A stretch of 64,000 nt of DNA, taken from contig NZ_UYZY01000002.1 in NCBI RefSeq assembly GCF_900626075.1, positions 992,001-1,056,000 of the forward strand. Direction: 5' to 3'. This document shows, piece by piece, positions 7,790 to 16,868 of this stretch; the stretch's first letter is position 1; each line of letters starts with the position of its first letter. The position numbers were made by a program, and so were the translations under genes. The notes under the pieces are model-generated. The model did no database searches, was not told the origin of the DNA, and was given only the letters and a program-made list of their open reading frames with translations. This DNA comes from Clostridium transplantifaecale. GTDB taxonomy: Bacteria; Bacillota; Clostridia; Lachnospirales; Lachnospiraceae.

Positions 7790-9079
7790 ATGAAAAAGAG
7801 TCTGATATGGAGAAGCGTTCTGGCGGCAGTGATGATAACCGCAATTTTAGCCGGTTGTTCGAATAGACAGGAAAAGAATATTGTTTTTAATTACACGCAG
7901 AAGGAAGAACAGCCACAGACGAACCTGACTTTTTTCGGCTATAAATATGAAGCGCTCAATGTCATGGCAATTGAAAACGCACTCCACGGCTTTATGGATG
8001 AGTACCCTGATATTTCCATTACTTATGACGGGATTAAAGGGGTGGAGTATTATGATGTGCTGAATAAGAGAATTGCTACCGGCAACGGAGACGATATTAT
8101 CATGGTTGACCATGAACGAGTCCTGGAATTGGGAAAACAGGGGAAACTGGCGGATCTCTCCGGCATATCTACTCTCGGTAATTTCAGTGACCTGGCTTTG
8201 AGCCAGATAGATGCAGGCGGAGAAGTATACTATCTGCCTACTTCCATTTCGGCATTCGGCCTGTACTGCAACCTGGATTTATTGAAAGAACACGGGCAGG
8301 AAATCCCGGAAAATATGGCCGAATTTGAGGCGGTATGCGATTATTTTGTATCTAAGGGCATTACACCGATTGTTGCGAACAATGATATATCGCTGAAGAC
8401 GGCGGCAATTGCAAAAGCGATGTTCCCTTTTTATCAGAAGGGGGATGCTGCAGCGGCTTTGGAACGCTTTAACAGCGGCGAGGCGGATTTGGCCGAGACG
8501 TTCCGGCCCGGATTTGAGCTTGTGGAGCGGATGCTGGAACACGGCTGGATTAACCGGGAGGAGGCCCTGATTACGGCAAAGACGAAAGACGATCTTGTCC
8601 TGTTTGCAAAGGGTGAGAATCCATTTATGCTTACCGGGGCCTGGGCGGTGACCAGGGTGCGTGATTTGGAACCGGATTTTGATTTTGAAGTGAGACCCTA
8701 TCCTTTTATGGAGGATGGAAGCACGCTGGTGATTAATATAGATACACGTGTCAGCGTCAATGCCGACAGCCAGCATCAGGAGGAAGCGAAAAAGTTCGTG
8801 GAATATCTGACCCGGAGCGATGTTATGTGGGAATTTGTAGACAGCCAGAGCTCCTTCAGTCCCCTGGCTGAGAACAGGCTGGCAGAAGATGAGGCGATAC
8901 AGTCCATCGGGCCGTATCTCACCAACGGGCGCAGTGTGATAGGAGCCGACGACAACCTGAATTATCCGATTTGGGAGATATCGCGTCAATGTGTAGTGGG
9001 GATGCTTGAGGGGGATGATGCGGACGCCGCCGTACTGCGCATGAAGAAGCTGATGGATGAGTGGGTGAACGGCCGGTAG
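7790..9079 (+). CDS. Extracellular solute-binding lipoprotein (ABC family 1 type), orphan
   Basis: 429-residue lipoprotein. A lipobox ILAGC ends the signal peptide at about residue 22. The mature part has the family-1 sugar-binding-protein layout, with FTLTGAWAV-like core FMLTGAWAVTRVR and hinge segments such as YYLPTSISAFGLYCNLDLL. ATG 7790 is preferred over the upstream GTG at 7733 because it has GGGGAG upstream and starts the signal peptide (MKKSLIW). No permease or ATPase gene is adjacent. The next gene, 11 bp downstream, is a membrane sensor kinase, so this protein may be a ligand receptor for the kinase rather than for transport. Confidence 0.88.
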   Translation: MKKSLIWRSVLAAVMITAILAGCSNRQEKNIVFNYTQKEEQPQTNLTFFGYKYEALNVMAIENALHGFMDEYPDISITYDGIKGVEYYDVLNKRIATGNGDDIIMVDHERVLELGKQGKLADLSGISTLGNFSDLALSQIDAGGEVYYLPTSISAFGLYCNLDLLKEHGQEIPENMAEFEAVCDYFVSKGITPIVANNDISLKTAAIAKAMFPFYQKGDAAAALERFNSGEADLAETFRPGFELVERMLEHGWINREEALITAKTKDDLVLFAKGENPFMLTGAWAVTRVRDLEPDFDFEVRPYPFMEDGSTLVINIDTRVSVNADSQHQEEAKKFVEYLTRSDVMWEFVDSQSSFSPLAENRLAEDEAIQSIGPYLTNGRSVIGADDNLNYPIWEISRQCVVGMLEGDDADAAVLRMKKLMDEWVNGR

Positions 9080-9090
9080 GGGGACGGAAC

Positions 9091-11613
9091 ATGAAAATAA
9101 AGCAAAAACTGAATCTGATTTTTCTTGTAATCCTGTCGGTGGCAGTTATTCTGGTTGGCGGTGTTTATTATATCAACAGTGTACAGAATGCACTCTGGAA
9201 TAAATCGGTGACCGATATACTGGAGGTGACCACTCAGGGCGGCCACGCGTTAGATACTTATATTGAGAAAGACAGGGAGATGCTTCATTGGCTGGCTACG
9301 GAACTTTCGGTGGAGGATTCCCGCGATGAGGAAACGCTGCAGGGTATTATGGGACTGTCCGGCGCCGACGGCTCGTCCTATTTCTGTGTAAACTTTGATA
9401 TGGGTACAGTCTATACGGGAACTACAAAAAAAGGAGTAAAGCTGGAACCGGATCAGCTTGAAAAACTGCAGGCCCTGGAGGGAACGGGGCTCAGGGAACC
9501 GTTTTTGGAGGGACGCACCGGGATCTGGACTCTGGGATATTATGAGGAGTTCCAATGGGCCGACGGCGCCAGAGGGATGGTCCAAAATACAAAGCCGTTG
9601 ACGGAGATATCGGAGCGGTTTTCTTTGTCGTTTTACGACGACACAGGATTCTCTTACGTAGTGAACCGCGACGGGGATATCCTGATCCGCTCGCGTCACC
9701 GCAACAGTAACAGAACCTTCCAGAATCTATTTGATATTATCGATTTGCAGGGCAACAATGCGCAGGAAGTAGCAGCCTTTGAAGATGCCCTGAAGCAGGG
9801 AATGAAGGGCGTTGCCCGGTTTAATTATCAGAAAGAGGATTATGTCTTCTGCTATGTACCACTGGATATAGCCCAGGACTGGTATATTGTATCAATTATA
9901 CCAAACAGGGTTATTATGGAGCAGGCGGATAAAATTGTGCAGAACTCCCGGCTGTTTCTGGGACTGCTGCTGGCCAGTGCGCTGCTGCTGGGGGCATTTG
10001 CCGTTGTCCGCAGGAATTATACCAACAGAGTGCTCCAGGCGGAGGAAGAGGCACGCAAAGCGGCGGAAAGCGCCAATCAGGCGAAAAGCCGTTTCCTTTC
10101 TAATATGTCCCATGATATCCGCACGCCGATGAACGCAATTATCGGCATGACCGAAATCGCCGCCGCCCATCTGGACGACAAGGATCGTCTGAAGGACAGC
10201 CTGGAGAAAATACGTATATCGGGACGACTTCTGGTCGGGCTGATCAATGATATCCTGGACATGTCGAAAATCGAGAGCGGAAAGATGACGCTGAACAACC
10301 GGGTTTTTTCCATGGCAGAGTTTCTGACAAACATTGTTAACATCATATATCCGATGAGTTGTGATAAAGACCAGACCTTACGCTTTCGCGTATATGGGAT
10401 GCGCCATGAGATGCTCTGTGCCGATTCCCTCAGGCTCAACCAGATGATGATTAATCTTCTGAGCAATGCATTAAAATTCACGCCTGAGGGCGGTGCGATA
10501 AACGTCGATGTGACGGAGCTGCCCTCCGCTAAGACAGGTTCTGCGCATTTTAGGTTCTGTGTATCGGATACCGGAATCGGAATGAAAAAAGATTTTATCG
10601 ACAATCTTTTTACCGCATTCACAAGAGAACGTGATCACCGCGTGGAGAAAATAGAAGGAAGCGGCCTGGGTATGGCAATCACTAAGATGATTGTAGACAT
10701 GATGGAGGGCGAGATATCGGTAGAAAGCGAATATGGGGTTGGAACAACATTTACGGTTGATTTGGAGCTCGCCCTGGCTGAAGAGAAGACGCCGGATAAA
10801 AACCTGCCTCCGGTGCGTGTGCTGATTGCAGGAAGAGACAGAGAAATCTGCAGCTCTGCAGCCGGGTTATTGAAGGATATGGGAGCGGAAACCGATATGG
10901 CGGAGAATATAGAGGCGGCGGCCAGCATGATTTACAATGCCCACAAAGAGGGTAAGGCTTATGGAATGGCGATCTTCGATTGGGATACGGAAGGAACCGC
11001 CGGAGCGGATACAGTGCGTCTGATAAGGGAGCAAATGAGGGCGGACGCCCCGGCTCTCCTTGCTGCTTCGTACGGCTGGTCCAATATAGAGGCCGGCGCC
11101 ATGGCGGCAGGGGCAGACGGCTTTATCCAGAAACCGTTCTTCCGGTCAGCGCTTTACGGCAGCATCATGAAGTACGTGTTCGGGGAGCAGCCAGGAGCAG
11201 ATAAACAGGCGAATTCAATGGATCTTTCGGGGAGGCGGATACTGTTAGTAGAAGATAATGAGATAAACCGGGAAATTGCCGCAGACATTCTGGGCATGTC
11301 GGGAGCTGCGGTGGATACCGCATGCAATGGCCGGGAGGGTGTGGAAGCATTCGAGGGTTCGAGCCCGGGATATTATGATTTGATTCTCATGGATATCCAG
11401 ATGCCGGTGATGAACGGATATGAAGCGGTCCGGTATATCCGGAATATGGAGCGTGCCGATGCGGCAGCCATACCCATCTTTGCAATGACGGCCGATGCAT
11501 TTGCCGAGGACATTGAGGAGGCGGAGCGTGCCGGTATGAACGGCCATCTGGCTAAACCGCTGGATATATCGGCTATGATGCGTGAGATTGGCCGGTATAT
11601 CGGTAAAAAGTAG
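9091..11613 (+). CDS. Hybrid sensor histidine kinase with two receiver domains
   Basis: 840 residues. TM1 at about 7-28, an extracellular Cache-like sensor to about 285, TM2 at about 290-310, then a short coiled linker. The H-box SHDIRTPMNAI is near residue 340. The ATPase domain shows NLLSNALKFTPEGG (about 455) and GSGLGMAI (about 523). Receiver 1 (575-695) is divergent, with a possible acceptor in IFDWD and the QKP lysine. Receiver 2 (715-838) is canonical (LLVEDNEINRE, LMDIQMPVMNG, LAKP). There is no output domain and no separate regulator next door. ATG 9091 follows GGGGGACGGAAC; the longer GTG version overlaps the upstream gene without its own site. Confidence 0.92.
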   Translation: MKIKQKLNLIFLVILSVAVILVGGVYYINSVQNALWNKSVTDILEVTTQGGHALDTYIEKDREMLHWLATELSVEDSRDEETLQGIMGLSGADGSSYFCVNFDMGTVYTGTTKKGVKLEPDQLEKLQALEGTGLREPFLEGRTGIWTLGYYEEFQWADGARGMVQNTKPLTEISERFSLSFYDDTGFSYVVNRDGDILIRSRHRNSNRTFQNLFDIIDLQGNNAQEVAAFEDALKQGMKGVARFNYQKEDYVFCYVPLDIAQDWYIVSIIPNRVIMEQADKIVQNSRLFLGLLLASALLLGAFAVVRRNYTNRVLQAEEEARKAAESANQAKSRFLSNMSHDIRTPMNAIIGMTEIAAAHLDDKDRLKDSLEKIRISGRLLVGLINDILDMSKIESGKMTLNNRVFSMAEFLTNIVNIIYPMSCDKDQTLRFRVYGMRHEMLCADSLRLNQMMINLLSNALKFTPEGGAINVDVTELPSAKTGSAHFRFCVSDTGIGMKKDFIDNLFTAFTRERDHRVEKIEGSGLGMAITKMIVDMMEGEISVESEYGVGTTFTVDLELALAEEKTPDKNLPPVRVLIAGRDREICSSAAGLLKDMGAETDMAENIEAAASMIYNAHKEGKAYGMAIFDWDTEGTAGADTVRLIREQMRADAPALLAASYGWSNIEAGAMAAGADGFIQKPFFRSALYGSIMKYVFGEQPGADKQANSMDLSGRRILLVEDNEINREIAADILGMSGAAVDTACNGREGVEAFEGSSPGYYDLILMDIQMPVMNGYEAVRYIRNMERADAAAIPIFAMTADAFAEDIEEAERAGMNGHLAKPLDISAMMREIGRYIGKK

Positions 11614-11698
11614 GTTAGAACAGTGGGAAACAGGTCAAGGAAACAGATATGGGAATCAAGAGAAATTAATATGAACTAGAGGTATGATAAGCCTTTTG

Positions 11699-11748
11699 GG
11701 AGGCCATGAGCAGAGATGATTATCATTTCTGGCATGGCCTCCTTTTTT
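11699..11748 (+). terminator. Long intrinsic terminator after the sensor kinase
   Basis: Outer arms GGAGGCCATG / CATGGCCTCC and inner arms CAGAGATGAT / ATCATTTCTG stack into a long stem, followed by six Ts (11743-11748). It lies 85 bp after the kinase stop. Confidence 0.9.
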
Positions 11749-11949
11749 GATGGCAGTAAGCAGCGGCACTGCTTTGCAAAATGAATCGTTTGCCGCTGTC
11801 AGTAGGGAAAAGGGCGGATAACTGGTGAAATGGTATGCATTAAAAAGTAAAATTGGACTGTACTAATATTGCTAATTTGGAAAAAGATATACAAAATGCA
11901 TAAAAATAAAAGAGAAAAAGATAAAATACAATGAAAAATATAGTGCATA

Positions 11950-11978
11950 TTGTAAAAAAACTTACAAAATAGTATAAT
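11950..11978 (+). promoter_or_regulatory. Promoter of the ene-reductase operon
   Basis: TTGTAA (11950-11955) and TATAAT (11973-11978) have a 17-bp spacer in the AT-rich second half of the 480-bp gap between 11614 and 12094. Besides this, the gap holds the upstream terminator and a hairpin next to the ribosome binding site; no gene was seen in it. Confidence 0.6.
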
Positions 11979-12057
11979 TAAATTAACTCAATTCCATCAA
12001 ACAGCGCGCATTTGGGATTAAGAAGTAAATTAATACATACCAATTTAGGCCCGGGCT

Positions 12058-12080
12058 CAGAATTGCCTGTGGTAATTCTG
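12058..12080 (+). promoter_or_regulatory. Hairpin abutting the ribosome binding site of the ene-reductase gene
   Basis: CAGAATT (12058-12064) pairs with AATTCTG (12074-12080) around a 9-nt loop, and the Shine-Dalgarno AAAGGAGA begins at the next base. In the RNA this stem would stack directly against the ribosome site. It could stabilise the mRNA or modulate initiation. A GCCCGGGC palindrome lies just upstream. Confidence 0.45.
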
Positions 12081-12094
12081 AAAGGAGAAGAGAA

Positions 12095-14062
12095 ATGAAC
12101 AAGTATTATCCTAATTTATGGAGTCCTGTTAAAATAGGCGGCCTGACCGTGAAAAACAGGATCGAGGCGGCCCCGGTGGGAATGTCGGATTTAACGCCGG
12201 AGGGTTACCTGACGCCGCTGAATATTGCGGCCTATGAGGTAAAAGCCAGAGGCGGAGCCGGAATCGTAACCCTGGGTGAGAGCAGTGTACATACAAAGAC
12301 GGGAAAGGCCCACGGCAGAATGATTCCGCTCGATGACCAGGAGATTCTTCCCTATTTGATTCAGTGTACGGATGCAATTCACCGTCACGGAGCCTTTGCC
12401 AATATAGAACTGCTGCATCCCGGCAGAAGGGCTAATCCCCTGTATTACGATGGAATAACCTGGGGACCGTCGGACGGAGTGGGAGTGGCGGGGCAGCCGG
12501 TGAAGGCAATGTCCAGAGAGCTGATAGAAGAAGTCGTATCTGCCTATGGCGATGCGGCCGAAATGGCAAAGCTGGGCGGCTGCGATATGGTTATGGTACA
12601 TATGGGGCATGGATGGCTGGTACATCAGTTTATGTCTCCGCTCAATAACCAGAGGACAGACGAGTTTGGCGGCAGCCTTGAAAACCGCTGCCGGCTGGCC
12701 ATGATGATTATCGACGACATCAAGAAGAAATGCGGTGAAAACTTCCCGATTGATTTAAGGATCAGCGGTTCCGAACTGACGGAGGGAGGTTTCGATCTGG
12801 AAGATATGAAACAGTTTGTAAGATGGGTGGACGGCAAGGTGGCTCTGATCAATGTGTCGGACGGAACCTTCCACGTACCGTCCACAAACACCACGATGGT
12901 GCCGTCCATGTTTCTGCCCCACGGGTGCAACGTCTACCTGGCGGAGGCGATCAAACAGGTTGTGACAAAGACAAAGGTATCGGCACTGGGCGGAATCGGG
13001 GATCCCGATATGATGGAGGCAATTATTGCAGACGGAAAAGCCGATATGGTTACGGTAGGACGCGCCCTGATAGCAGATCCAGATCTGCCGGTTAAAGCCA
13101 GGGACGGACGAGCCTCCGATATTACCCCGTGCCAGAGATGCATTGTCTGCATGAGCGGTTCCTTCGTCCCCTATGTGAAGTATGCCACCAGAGCGGCGAA
13201 GTGCACGGTGAACCCACAGATTGGAAAAGAGCTGGAAGCGTTCAATCCTCCGGTTACGGCCGGAAGGAAAAAAGTCCTGATTGTGGGAGGCGGCCCTGCC
13301 GGAATGGAAGCGGCCATCCGGGCCTGCGACAGAGGCCACCAGGTGATTCTCTGTGAGAAGACGGACAGCCTCGGCGGAGCCATCAAGTATGCAAAGCACG
13401 TATCCTTTAAACAGGATCTTGACAAATATATGCATGTGATGGAAAAGAGGGTTCTGGACCGGAAAGAGATTACCCTTCTCTTAAATACCGAGATGACGCC
13501 TGAGAGAGCGGAGGAGATAGAACCTGACGTGCTGATTATGGCGATCGGAGCCGAGGCGGTAATCCCGCCGATTCCCGGAATCGACGGAAAAAATGTGGTT
13601 CCGGCTGTGGGAATGTATGAAAACCATGCGGTAATCGGTAAAAAAGTCGTGGTCATCGGCGGCGGCCTGATTGGCTGCGAGGAGGCATTGGAGCTTTCCA
13701 AACACGGCCATGAAGTGACGGTACTGGAAATGCGTGAAAACGTGGCGATTGACTGTGCCTACCTTCATCGGGAAGCGCTTCTTCTGGAACTGGAAAAACA
13801 GAAGGAACATGTAAAACTGATCTGTAACATCAGCTGTTCCGAGATTACCGAAGATGGAGTAAAGGCGGTGACGAAAGACGGCGGGCAGCAGTTATTTGAG
13901 GCGGATACGGTGCTGGTTGCCGCAGGCATGAGGCCTCTTTCAGCGGAAGTAGAGCGGTTCAGGTTCTGTGCTCCCGATTTTCAGATTATAGGCGACTGTT
14001 ACAGGCCGAGGAGAGTGCTGGAAGCAGCCAGAATGGGGTACGACGCGGCCATGCATCTGTAG
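12095..14062 (+). CDS. FMN/FAD/4Fe-4S ene-reductase (2-enoate / 2,4-dienoyl-CoA reductase family)
   Basis: 655 residues, full length for the FadH/2-enoate reductase/bile-acid BaiCD family. Residues 1-340 form the old-yellow-enzyme FMN barrel (GLTVKNRIEAAPVG; VMVHMGHGWLVHQFMSP; NNQRTDEFGGSLENR). The Fe-S motif CQRCIVC starts near residue 346, with a later Cys near 370. The FAD/NADH part has GGGPAGMEA near 395 and VVVIGGGLIGCEEA near 517. It reduces an activated C=C bond using NAD(P)H. M20 hydrolase and AbgT genes follow within 20 bp each, so an unsaturated amide- or amino-acid-like compound is a plausible substrate (inference). Confidence 0.92.
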   Translation: MNKYYPNLWSPVKIGGLTVKNRIEAAPVGMSDLTPEGYLTPLNIAAYEVKARGGAGIVTLGESSVHTKTGKAHGRMIPLDDQEILPYLIQCTDAIHRHGAFANIELLHPGRRANPLYYDGITWGPSDGVGVAGQPVKAMSRELIEEVVSAYGDAAEMAKLGGCDMVMVHMGHGWLVHQFMSPLNNQRTDEFGGSLENRCRLAMMIIDDIKKKCGENFPIDLRISGSELTEGGFDLEDMKQFVRWVDGKVALINVSDGTFHVPSTNTTMVPSMFLPHGCNVYLAEAIKQVVTKTKVSALGGIGDPDMMEAIIADGKADMVTVGRALIADPDLPVKARDGRASDITPCQRCIVCMSGSFVPYVKYATRAAKCTVNPQIGKELEAFNPPVTAGRKKVLIVGGGPAGMEAAIRACDRGHQVILCEKTDSLGGAIKYAKHVSFKQDLDKYMHVMEKRVLDRKEITLLLNTEMTPERAEEIEPDVLIMAIGAEAVIPPIPGIDGKNVVPAVGMYENHAVIGKKVVVIGGGLIGCEEALELSKHGHEVTVLEMRENVAIDCAYLHREALLLELEKQKEHVKLICNISCSEITEDGVKAVTKDGGQQLFEADTVLVAAGMRPLSAEVERFRFCAPDFQIIGDCYRPRRVLEAARMGYDAAMHL

Positions 14063-14074
14063 GAGGGTACGGAT

Positions 14075-15241
14075 ATGGATTTTGGAGAGGTTTGCAAGAA
14101 ATATGAGGAATATGTAATTGAGATGCGGCGCGGTTTTCACCGCCATCCGGAGTTGTCCAAAAAGGAGAGCAGAACGTCGGAGACAGTCCGAAAGGAGCTG
14201 CAACGCATGGGAATTCCCTATGTGACCGTGGACGGATATAACGTGATTGGAACGGTAGGCAAAGGAACGTCGGGAAAGACGCTGGCTATCAGGGCCGATA
14301 TGGACGCGCTGATGGTGACGGAAAAAACGGATCTGCCTTTTAAGTCCGAGAACGAGGGCGTGATGCATGCCTGCGGCCATGACGGACACACGGCTATGCT
14401 GCTGGGCGCCGCCGCGGTACTTAAGGAGTATGAGGGGGAGATAGACGGTTCCGTAAAACTGTGTTTTCAGACGGCCGAGGAGGAGAACAGCGGAGCACAG
14501 CAAATCGTGGCGTATCTGAAAGAGAACGGAGGAGTGGATCAGGCAATCGGCCTCCACATCTGGCCGAACGTACCGGTGGGGCAGATTGTCCTGATGCCGG
14601 ACCGCTGCATGGCCGGCTGTATCGGGTATCATGTGGATCTGCTCGGCGAGGGCGGCCATGGTTCCAGGCCGGATTTGGTGAAGGATCCGGTGAAGGCGGC
14701 CTGTGATCTCGTTCTCAAATTTGCATCGATACCGGGAAATTATTATGACATTACGGATCCGTGTGTCGTATCTACCGGTTACGTGAACGCCGGAACCTAC
14801 AGCAATGTATTTCCGTCATCGGCCTATATCGAAGGTTCCTGCCGTTACTTTAAGGTCGGCGGGGAAGTGCAGATTATAGAAAAAATGCAGATGATGGTGG
14901 ACGGTGTGTCAAAAGCATACGGCGTGGAAGGAAACATGAGTATCTGGCCTCCCTACTCACCGGTTGTAAACACACCGGAGCTGGTCGGCAAGGCCGGAAA
15001 AACGGTGGATGAGGTGGAAGGGCTTGAGGTGAAAAAGACGGCCGATTTGATTATGGCATCGGAGAACTTCAGCGAATTTCTAAAAGAATTCCCGGGATTT
15101 TTTGCGATTCTGGGAGGGGGGAATGAGGCTGCGGGCAAGTGTTATGAGCTGCACAGCGACAAATTCGACTTCGATGAGGCTGCGCTGAGAATGGGGTATG
15201 AGTTCATGGCCCGCTACGCTTATGAGTACGTGAAGAGATAA
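14075..15241 (+). CDS. M20 family amidohydrolase
   Basis: 388-residue zinc/manganese peptidase of the M20D amidohydrolase group (hippurate hydrolase / IAA-amino acid hydrolase / AbgB relatives). Seen are GFHRHPELSKKE (about 21-32), IRADMDAL (about 72-79), MHACGHDGHTAM (about 97-108, the Cys-containing metal motif of this group) and QTAEEENSGAQQ (about 130). It sits 12 bp after the ene-reductase and 16 bp before an AbgT transporter. In E. coli an AbgT transporter and M20D hydrolases handle p-aminobenzoyl-glutamate, so cleavage of an imported N-acyl amino acid is likely. The precise substrate is inference. Confidence 0.9.
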   Translation: MDFGEVCKKYEEYVIEMRRGFHRHPELSKKESRTSETVRKELQRMGIPYVTVDGYNVIGTVGKGTSGKTLAIRADMDALMVTEKTDLPFKSENEGVMHACGHDGHTAMLLGAAAVLKEYEGEIDGSVKLCFQTAEEENSGAQQIVAYLKENGGVDQAIGLHIWPNVPVGQIVLMPDRCMAGCIGYHVDLLGEGGHGSRPDLVKDPVKAACDLVLKFASIPGNYYDITDPCVVSTGYVNAGTYSNVFPSSAYIEGSCRYFKVGGEVQIIEKMQMMVDGVSKAYGVEGNMSIWPPYSPVVNTPELVGKAGKTVDEVEGLEVKKTADLIMASENFSEFLKEFPGFFAILGGGNEAAGKCYELHSDKFDFDEAALRMGYEFMARYAYEYVKR

Positions 15242-15257
15242 GGATGGAGGTATTAGT

Positions 15258-16784
15258 ATGGAAAATCAGGCGACTGAAAACAACGGCAAACTGAAGGGCG
15301 TACTGGCAAAGGTGGAGTATTGGGGAAACAAGATGCCCCATCCCCTTCTCCTGTTCACCTATCTGCTTGGAATCGTATTTGTACTGTCATTCATCATGTC
15401 CAAGATGGGTATTACGACGGTGCATCCTTCCACAGGGGAAACCATCAACGTAATCAATATGCTCAGCATCGAAGGGCTGATTGATTTCATGAAAAACTTT
15501 GTATCTAATTTCCAGGGATTCGCAGTGCTGGGAATCTGCCTGACTATCGGCGTTGTGACAGGCCTGTGCGACAATACGGGATTTTTTACAAGCGCAATCC
15601 AAATGTCGCTCGGCAATGTAAAGGGCAACATCGTAGTCTTTGTAATCGCAATCATCGCATGTATTGCAAACCAGACGAGCGAGGCGGCGTTTGTACTGAT
15701 TCCGGCCATTGCGGGCGCCATATTCTACGGTATGGGAAGACATCCCCTGGCGGGAGTGTTCCTGGGTTACGCATCGGCCTGCTCCGGATTCTCAACCTCA
15801 ATCCTCCCGGGTTCCGCCGAGGTGTTCCTCACACCGCTGATTAACGAATCGGCGCACATGATAGACGAGAGCTACAATATGTCCATCCTGGGAAGCTACT
15901 TCTTCCTGTTTGTCTCCGCTTTCCTGGTGGCCGGAGTGGCAACCTTCGTGACTGTAAAAATCGTGGAGCCGAGACTTGGAACTTACAGCCAGCCCGGAAT
16001 GGAAGTGAAAACCTCCGATCTGACGGACGTCCAGAAATCCGCCACAAAAAAAGCGGGAATTGCCGTTCTGGTTTATCTCGTCATCCTGATTGGAATCTGC
16101 ATTCCGAAGAGCAGCTTTCTGAGAGGGGCGGGCGGTTCCCTGATCGACGGCGCGCCGCTGATGGACTGCCTTGTGTTCTTCCTTCTGCTTCTGTTCTTTA
16201 TCCCCGGCATTGTCTACGGAAAGGCAACCGGCCAGATTAAGAAGGCGGGCGACGCGGCCAACTTCCTCTATGACGGAGTAAAACCGTTTGCACCGTTTAT
16301 TGTAAATGCAATGATTATCGCGCAGTTCCTGAAAGTATTCGACAAGAGCAACATTGGAAAAGTAATCGCCATCAACGGAGGCCAGTGGCTGAAGACGCTC
16401 CCGCTTCCATCCTGGATGATTGCAATCGCATTCCTTCTTCTGATTGCTCTTATTAACCTGATGATTGCCAGCGTTACGACGAAGTATCTGATTTTCGGGC
16501 CGATTTTCATTCCGATGCTGATGCAGATCGGCATGAACCCGGCATTCACGATTGCCGTTTACCGTCTCGGCGACTGTGTAACCAACAACCTGACTCCGAT
16601 GATGCCCGCCTTTATCATTCTCCTCGGCACCTGCCAGAAGTATGATAAGAAATGCGGCATGGGGACTATATTCTCCAATATGCTGCCCTACACAATCGGA
16701 CTGTTCCTCATCTTCGTGGTTCAGATCGTGCTTTGGGTCGTATTAAATCTTCCGGTCGGTGTCGGAACCGGTGTCTGGCTGTAA
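15258..16784 (+). CDS. AbgT family transporter
   Basis: 508 residues, about 11-12 membrane spans. The N-terminal GKLKGVLAKVEYWGNKMPHP, the motif NQTSEAAFVLIPAIAGAIF and the late YRLGDCVTNNLTPMMPAF are typical of the AbgT (p-aminobenzoyl-glutamate) family. Some AbgT members import PABA-glutamate and some export sulfonamides. Coupling to an M20 amidohydrolase favours uptake of an N-acylated amino acid. Last gene of the ene-reductase operon; a strong bidirectional hairpin follows. Confidence 0.9.
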   Translation: MENQATENNGKLKGVLAKVEYWGNKMPHPLLLFTYLLGIVFVLSFIMSKMGITTVHPSTGETINVINMLSIEGLIDFMKNFVSNFQGFAVLGICLTIGVVTGLCDNTGFFTSAIQMSLGNVKGNIVVFVIAIIACIANQTSEAAFVLIPAIAGAIFYGMGRHPLAGVFLGYASACSGFSTSILPGSAEVFLTPLINESAHMIDESYNMSILGSYFFLFVSAFLVAGVATFVTVKIVEPRLGTYSQPGMEVKTSDLTDVQKSATKKAGIAVLVYLVILIGICIPKSSFLRGAGGSLIDGAPLMDCLVFFLLLLFFIPGIVYGKATGQIKKAGDAANFLYDGVKPFAPFIVNAMIIAQFLKVFDKSNIGKVIAINGGQWLKTLPLPSWMIAIAFLLLIALINLMIASVTTKYLIFGPIFIPMLMQIGMNPAFTIAVYRLGDCVTNNLTPMMPAFIILLGTCQKYDKKCGMGTIFSNMLPYTIGLFLIFVVQIVLWVVLNLPVGVGTGVWL

Positions 16785-16796
16785 GTAATAATAAAT

Positions 16797-16845
16797 AAAT
16801 CAGTCCGTGAACGGCAGGGCAAGCTGAGCGTTCACGGACTGATTT
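16797..16845. terminator. Bidirectional terminator between convergent operons
   Basis: Perfect 16-bp arms AAATCAGTCCGTGAAC (16797-16812) and GTTCACGGACTGATTT (16830-16845), with A-rich sequence on one side and T-rich sequence on the other. It serves both the AbgT gene (+) and the YfcC-like gene (-). Confidence 0.88.
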
Positions 16846-16868
16846 TCTGATCTGCGGGCCGATTCCTT

